Positions 21,111-27,005 of a stretch of 27,005 bases of DNA are shown here, one piece after another. Below the pieces are notes generated by a model. It was given only the letters and a program-made list of their open reading frames with translations, searched no databases and was not told where the DNA came from. The stretch is from assembly GCA_014825775.1 (NCBI GenBank), contig MVAQ01000265.1, positions 1 through 27,005 on the forward strand, written 5' to 3'. Position numbers and translations under genes: made by a program. This DNA comes from Krasilnikovozyma curviuscula. Taxonomy: Eukaryota > Basidiomycota > Tremellomycetes > Cystofilobasidiales > Mrakiaceae. Position 1 is the stretch's first letter. Every line of letters begins with the position of its first letter.

Positions 21111-23646
21111 TTAAAACCCGCTCAGATCCACCAACTTGCCTTCAAACACGTCACTCTCTGACCTCTTTCTGTAATCCCCGACTTTCTCACAGAATCCGCC
21201 TTCCTTTGTGCATTCATACTCCTGCCAAGCGGGTACTCGGATGGCTTGTGCCATCGTCTGGTTCAAACCCGTGTACTCATTCAACGAGTGCACGCGCGAC
21301 TGGCCCAAGAATTCCCAGTCCTATGAATATCCCGTCACGGTATTAAACGGAGAGAAACAGTTGTCAGAGATCTCTACATAGAAAGTAAAGAAAGTCTGAA
21401 TAGTGACAGAGAGACTCACGATACTGAAATACTTGTCTAGCCGCTTATGAAGTGCATCCTTCGTCATCTCCGGAGGAACATACCTCCCTATGGGCGTCTC
21501 CATCGCCTCTTTGATAACCTGCACTACCTCTTCTATCGGCCAGTCCCTGTCCACAGAATACACGTGCGGTGGACCTAGCAGCGCAGCGGGTCCGTGCTGG
21601 ACTTTGTCCGGGTTAAATAGGTCCCAGCCTGTTAAGGAAGATGGAAGGGATCGGTAGGGCAGGACGACGGGTACGCCTTGGCATAAACTGTGCGATATTA
21701 GAATGAAAAGGGTCAGAAGCTGTTGTAAGAATGTAGCAGGTAGGACTCACGCGTTATAAGGGCTCGGACTCGTCGGCGGACTGAAGATACCAAGCATGAC
21801 TTTGCTCTGACCGACCATCGCAGCATACTCGACCCTCCCCACACCTTCGTGTCCTTTGACACCCTCTGGGAGCGTCATGTTCAGTGGTAGGGAGGTAGGT
21901 TCATGCTTGTGCGCGGTGGAGAGGAGGGTGACGTTGAGTTCGTGTGCAAGGGTAGCATAGAAGTCCAGTGGGTAGGCATTTGAGCCTGTGCACGAAAAAA
22001 AAAAAAGAAAAAAAAGATATTCAGTACATATAGAGAGGAGGTGGGAGAAGGAAAAACGAAGCGGTGGCCTTACTGTAATAGTATTCCAGCTTCTTGCCGA
22101 GGATGAAGATCTCGTTCAGGCGCTCCTCGGGATCAACGACGGGTACACTTTCACACGTCAAGATTGTATATCCCCTTTATTAAAGCAGGACAAAAAGAAT
22201 TAGTACAGCTGTAAGGTTTATGTTTGGTTGATGGATGGAAGAAAGAGAGGAACAGAGCTTACAGGTAGTACTCTGAATCGGGATATTCATACGGCGCTAA
22301 AGTCCACTCTGCTCCTAGTGGGTTCCAACTCCAGTTAACATCGATTTCAGGATGATCCATTTGTTCCGTGAGCATCATGTCCTTCGCCCTCCGCTCGCGT
22401 TTGACCTCATCCGCGTCGTTAATCTTGGTGGGTACCCCAGACTCTTCAGTGCCAGCAAGGTGGGCGAACGGATACTCTGGGAGAGCTTCAGGTACCCGCA
22501 CCCACGCGCCGTAGTCGGTGTGGACGACGGGCGTGTGGGTATGTCCCCACCAGGTAGGGATGAAGATCTTCCATGCTGGGCTGTTTTGTTGCACAATTTA
22601 GAAAATGTAGATTTTGTCAGATCTAGAGGAGAGATCGGTAAGTGGAAGAGAAGTGCGAGTGTGAGAGACGTACATCCCGTTCGGGTTTGAAGGCGATTGA
22701 AGACATGTGTGATGGTCGAGAAAACAAGCGACCGCGAAGCCATCTTCTAGCCAGACATGAGTCCTGTCAGCAATAAACACCCCCCACAAAAAGAATGAGT
22801 CAGAAAAAGAAGAGACCTTTGACATCAGAGCACAGAATAGAAGTCTTGCGTAAACAGAGGTACTCACACAACATCCCCCAGCATCTGGTACACATCCATG
22901 ATCCTATTTGGACTCGCTGTGACATAAAAAATGCCGTCAGATTGAGCGAGATCATGTAGCACACTTCTCATCCAAATCGTTTCCCCAGCAAATGAGCACT
23001 CGGGGTTATCCTCGATGAGCGAGCACGTGAAATACTTGTAACCTGTCAACACGACTTTTGGAGGCTGTAATGCGCACGCTCCCGTCCCAGCGTTGCGAGC
23101 CTGAATCAGGCAGTCGAGGAGGGAAGAGAGTTGGAGTGAATTGGCTAAGGAGTGGTGTCCGAACCAGAAGTTGTATCCTTGGGGACCGGGTGTGGAGACC
23201 TTAAGCGCTTCGAGCAACGCGATGTGTCTGTTTCGCTTCAAGTCGACGTAGTCTGCATGTGGAATGGGTAGAAAGGGGTAGTGCGCCTCAGAATCCCATT
23301 GGCGAGGTTCATCAGCGTAGAGCTGCGCTGCAAGCTTTTCCGCGAGCTGTTCTGGAGTGGGCGGTAGCGTTGGGTGCGAGGACCACTGCAAGAGGCTGGA
23401 CGAGTCGCTCGAGTACGTAAACCCTATTAGGAAGACGAGCAGAGCAGAAGTGACGGCTAATAGATGGAGCAGCTGTTGTTTGGCCTTGGTTCGTTTGATC
23501 ACCGTTGAGGGAGAGACATCCTGCTGTCGGTTGGTGAAGAAGGAAGAAAAGCGGGAGGAGGTCGGCGAATCGGGATCATACGTCGAAACGATATTGTAGT
23601 CTGAGTTCCGAGCTTTCCGAGGTGGTTTAGCAATGAAGAAGGGCAT
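21111..23646 (-). CDS. GT18-like glycosyltransferase (GlcNAc-transferase V family)
   Basis: Exons 23646-22868, 22763-22674, 22580-22263, 22174-22074, 21985-21751, 21687-21420 and 21320-21111 give 666 codons plus stop. Type II topology: a basic cytosolic tail, a membrane span at about 59-78 (LLHLLAVTSALLVFLIGFTY), a Ser/Pro stem, then a lumenal catalytic region. The C-terminal part resembles animal MGAT5: VMLGIFSPPTSPSPYNALCQ parallels the 'lGlGfPyegPaPlEAiAnG' block, and GPPHVYSVDRDWPIEE with a following ETPIGRYVPPEMTKDALHKR parallels the terminal 'gkPHVwtvD...lPyEyt..gml.Ri' block. MGAT5 adds beta-1,6-GlcNAc to N-glycan mannose in the Golgi. The acceptor in this fungus is unknown. Cysteines in the terminal YECTKEGGFCEKVGDY may be disulfide-bonded. 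The acceptor of intron 4 follows a very long pyrimidine tract. Confidence 0.78.
21995..22015. repeat. A-rich simple run inside a glycosyltransferase intron
   Basis: Twelve A, one G, eight A on the plus strand. On the gene's strand this is a T tract directly upstream of the CACAG acceptor at 21986, so it acts as an extreme polypyrimidine tract and is a likely length-variable microsatellite. Confidence 0.8.
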
Positions 23647-24876
23647 GTTTTAGAGGATCGGATTATTAGTGGGCAGTAACTTGACGCGCGCCAGAGGTTC
23701 TGAGGCTCTAAAAAGATGGAAATAGCTGAAGTCTGTGGTAGTCTTGACTAGTTCAAATCGATGTGAGGTGTTGCGAGACTGCTGTTCGGCGTCAAGAACT
23801 GAGTTCTCCCCCACAGGCCTTGCTGCCCAAATGAAGCCGACTCGTTCAACAGACAAACGGGAGGAATGAAGAGTTCTTGGTTCCTTTTTTTACAAAGAGA
23901 TCGTGAGCAGACCCTGTGTCACAAAGAAGGTCGAGTTCGGCAGGCACGACATGTCAGTTTCATCCTTCTCTGCTCGATTCACGACGCGAGCGTCTCGAGT
24001 GCTTTTCCTTGCTCTTTACTTACCAAAAACCACTGCCTAACCAGACTAATGCCTCTCTGACCAGCCGTAAACCCTTCCACTTCAGAGAAGATCACCAGGA
24101 ATGCCTGCTATACGATTGAGAAACAACACGTTGGCATTGATCGGTCACAATTTTTTCCAACATAATTGAGAGAGCGGTCAGTCTCGTTGCGGAAAGCTGG
24201 AAGGGAGAGATTGAATGATAGGGGCAGACTGGTCTTACAGGGAATTGACTGAAGCGACCTTGACGTTTGGGTAGGGATCTAGTTGGAGGATCAACAAAGC
24301 TTGATGCAGAATATCACGCTGATCCGTCTCAGCTGAAGATAACGAGGCGTGGCGCCCAGCACAACAACACCCCGTTTTCCTTACACAGATCTCCAGTGGG
24401 AATCCCACTTAGTATAGAGGGTATCCTATTACATACTTTAGAGAGCGGTATGTAGCTAGCCATTGAATTGACATCGCTGTCATGAAGCGTCGCCGACACC
24501 AGAAGCAAGTTCTTTAAGAAGCCAGTTGATTCGCCAGACACCCATTACACCAGGGTCCTAAGTTTGTTACCTATATTTCCCAGTTCTATTCCTCTACGTA
24601 ACTGCGCGATGAAAATCGAAGCTGAAGGCAGCCAAGATTGGCCGCTCTCCGGAGTTTGAAATCTTTCGAGACGCCCTTTCAATTTTGCTGCCAGTTTCAA
24701 GTGGATTGGGAGCCAACGACGAGAGCAGAAACCTGCTCGACTCTGACAAAGTACACAAGGTAAACATTAAGATTACTCTAACTTACGCTTCGGGTTTATT
24801 TGAAAGGCTAATATTCGATTTGGATGTTAAATTTTAACTTAGAAACCTTGAAATCCACCCCGTTCTCACTGAAGCA
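23647..24876. other. Divergent promoter gap between glycosyltransferase and Nob1
   Basis: About 1.2 kb between two divergent starts. Several short frames exist on both strands (for example 23650-23856 and 24267-24455), but none shows family motifs, a good start or matching splice sites. I call only promoter and UTR sequence here. Confidence 0.45.
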
Positions 24877-27005
24877 ATGGCTTCAACAGAAGCGACAGCA
24901 GCAGCAACAACAGCAGAAGAAGAAAAAGAGACGCCTGTAGCAGGTCCATCAACCCAACCACCACTTCCCCCCTCAGAAATCCCATCCTCATCCTCTCTGA
25001 ACACACCCAAGCCTTTAATCAAGAACCTCATCCTTGATGCCGCCCCTTTACTGACGCTGACTCCGCTACGTGGGCTGGCAGAGAAATACCTCATTGCTCC
25101 TCAAGTTCTGGCAGAGATCAGGGATAAGAGGGCGAGAGAACACTTCGAGAGGCTCAGCCTGATGGAGGGTGTTCAGGTCGTGGTTAGGGAGCCAGATGCC
25201 GTCAGTTTGGCGAAAGGTAAGCTTCTTTCTTCTGAAATGGGTTTGGGTTATTTCCTCGGGACTGGGATGAGTTGGAAGGACGTGTTGTGAAAGGACTCCG
25301 GTATTGGCCGGCGGTCGTCCTACCTAGGGTGTCATGCGAAGGAGTGCTCGGTGCCACACTCTTCGCGATTGAGCGAACAAAGAAAACGTAATGCCGACCA
25401 TGTATCATCGATGCTGACTCTTTGCCTTCTCTAGTCACCGCCTTCGCCAAACAAACAGGCGACTACTCCGTCCTCTCTCACGTCGATCTCTGCGTCCTCG
25501 CCCTGACGTACGCTGTCGAAGTTGAGGAAAACGGACACTGGAGAGTGCGTGATGAGCTTGGAAAGGTGCGCTGTCTGGTTCCTCACACCTTTTCAATACA
25601 CCGAGGTGGTTTTGCTGACATGGTTATGTGTTTTAGCCACCGGCCGCGAAACAACAACAATTATCATCTGCTGCTGACATAGCATCAATTACAATCACAG
25701 AAACATTAAACTCCTCTGCTGCACCAGCAGCAGCACCGCAACCCAATCATTTCGCACCCCAAGACTCGACTTTACTCTCCTCAAAGTCCACCTGGGGTTC
25801 CTCCTCTTCCTCCGTACCTTCATCCTCCAATCCCCCAATAGCATCAGCAGCAACACCTGAGGAGAGTGAGGATTTCCCATCGTTGTCTTCGCCCAGCCTG
25901 CCTTCTTCCGCAACCGACGATAAGCCGAAGACGATTATCTCCTCCCCTGCACCAAAAGCAACAGCGGCGTCTTCTTCTCTTCCTGAAGATGTCCTCTCCC
26001 CGGCCCCATCAGTGAGTTACGATGAGGATCTCGAGGAGGACGATGTTGAAGAGGACGAAGAGGACGACGAAGACGCTGGCGAGTGGATCACACCCGCCAC
26101 GTTGTCTTCACATCGCGCTAAGGACCTTGGTTTGAGTCTCGCCGACGACGAAGACAGTGGAAAGAAGAAGTCATCGAAAGTAAGTTTGTTCATTGCTTTC
26201 CTGTTTCACCTTGCGAAAAATTTCAATAGACTGATTTATATCGTGAGCAGGGTAAAGGTCAGTCGTCCGCGATCCTCAAGAGCGCATGTATGACATCAGA
26301 CTATGCGGTGCAGAATGTGTTACTTCAGATGGGCCTCAATCTTGTGGGTGAGAAAGGTCGACGTGTGAGAAGCGTAAGAAGCTGGGTGTTGAGGTGTCAC
26401 GCCTGTTTCAAGTACGTCTCTCGTCTCCCCCTTTTTTTGTTTTATGGAAAGAGAGAGATATTGATTTGGATTGGTGGTGATACACAGAATCTGTAAAGAC
26501 CCATCTAAAAAGTTCTGCCCGTCGTGTGGTGGAGCCACACTCCTCCGAACATCAGTTTCAACGCACGCCACTTCTTCTCCCAGTTCTACGCAGCCGCAAC
26601 TCCAGATTCATCTGAAAAAGAACTATCAGTATGCCCTCCGTGGAACAAAATACAGCATCCCCGCGCCTAAGACAGGCAGCGCAAAGGGACAGAACGGTGG
26701 AGGTAGCGGCTTGGTGTTAAGGGAGGACCAGGTCGAGTTTGTGCGTGGTGAAAGAAGGGAGAAGGGGGTGAGAGAAAGGATGGAGAAGAAGTTGGCTAAG
26801 AATGCATCGACTGGAGGGGGTGGGGATTGGAGGGATGCGGATGTATGTTGTTTTCTTTTTGTTTACCAGCTTGCCGGTTGACCCCTGACATCTGCTTTTC
26901 TTCTCCAATCTTGCTGGACTGTGCAGTGGATGCCGGAAATGTACTCCGTTGGCATGTCGGGCAGAGGTCGACGAGGTGGTGGTGGTATGGGTGGTAGTAC
27001 TATGG
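24877..27005 (+). CDS. NOB1: Nob1, PIN-domain endonuclease for 18S rRNA 3' maturation (3' end cut)
   Basis: Nob1 cleaves 20S pre-rRNA at site D in cytoplasmic pre-40S particles. Proposed exons: 24877-25216, 25435-25565, 25637-26179, 26251-26411, 26488-26842, and 26927 to beyond the window edge. PIN domain: LIKNLILDAAPLL (Asp54), LAEIRDKRAREHF (Glu80), TAFAKQTGDYSVLSHVDLCV (Asp123, Asp131) and VLALTYAVE, matching the acidic catalytic set of the family. A long Ser/Ala/Pro and Asp/Glu-rich insert encoded by exon 3 separates the PIN domain from the rest. Then come CMTSDYAVQNVLLQMGLNLV, and a zinc ribbon RCHACFKICKDPSKKFCPSC split by the 26412-26487 intron. The last visible exon is WMPEMYSVGMSGRGRRGGGG, the start of the glycine/arginine-rich tail. 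Intron 1 is long (218 nt). An extra N-terminal 45 residues, low complexity, precede the PIN fold. Confidence 0.93.

Noticed and set aside
22352..22743. Overlapping 112- and 122-codon frames on both strands
   Set aside because: Both are shadows of glycosyltransferase exons 2-3 and read through its intron.
23650..24541. Several 62-70-codon frames on both strands in the divergent gap
   Set aside because: No family motif, no consistent splice sites and no conserved composition; treated as promoter and UTR sequence.
1..27005. Biosynthetic cluster, mobile element or defence system
   Set aside because: No synthase, transposase, integrase, terminal repeats or nuclease-helicase pairing was seen, and the recognised genes belong to unrelated housekeeping and secretory roles.

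Overview
The window is nuclear DNA from a fungus, most likely a basidiomycete. The genes are cut by many short GT-AG introns, mostly 50-110 nt, and several introns carry CTGAC or CTAAC branch-point-like strings. The gene content also fits: a basidiomycete-type SGNH hydrolase with an N-terminal membrane anchor, a GT18-like glycosyltransferase, a GRGGxGN-repeat (DUF3602) protein, Nob1 and a gamma-tubulin complex subunit. I cannot fix the class from sequence alone; Tremellomycete-like gene structure is a guess. I see no rRNA, tRNA, CRISPR array, transposon or prophage.

Layout. 1-534 (-): 5' part of a RidA/Mmf1-like deaminase, running off the left edge. 1868-3849 (+): SGNH/GDSL-type hydrolase, 8 exons. 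4266-6152 (+): zinc-free medium-chain reductase (prostaglandin/curcumin reductase type), 13 exons. 6364-7146 (+): small protein with a Gag1-like clamp (DUF4050-like) signature. 7532-11090 (+): GCP2/Spc97 gamma-tubulin complex subunit, 12 exons. 11454-12527 (+): DUF3602/Par32-like repeat protein. 13008-15116 (-): serine-rich disordered protein of unknown function. 15984-16501 (-): unresolved small gene. 16772-18455 (-): 3-hydroxyisobutyrate/L-threonate dehydrogenase-like enzyme with a second helical domain. 18768-20070 (-): protein with a C-terminal MYND zinc finger. 21111-23646 (-): GT18-like Golgi glycosyltransferase. 24877-27005 (+): Nob1, cut by the right edge.

The genes do not form one pathway. 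They look like an ordinary mix of housekeeping functions (18S rRNA maturation, microtubule nucleation, imine detoxification, redox metabolism) and secretory or surface functions (SGNH hydrolase, glycosyltransferase). The gene models were rebuilt by hand: in the multi-exon genes the exon phases close to a whole number of codons and family motifs run across the junctions. The most interesting signals lie in gene architecture: an 8-nt and a 12-nt microexon, a GC-AG intron, repeat units each carried on its own phase-0 exon, a dehydrogenase with a duplicated helical domain but only one Rossmann fold, possible dual targeting of RidA by leaky scanning, and an animal-type N-glycan-branching transferase family in a fungus. 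I found no convincing new multi-gene system.
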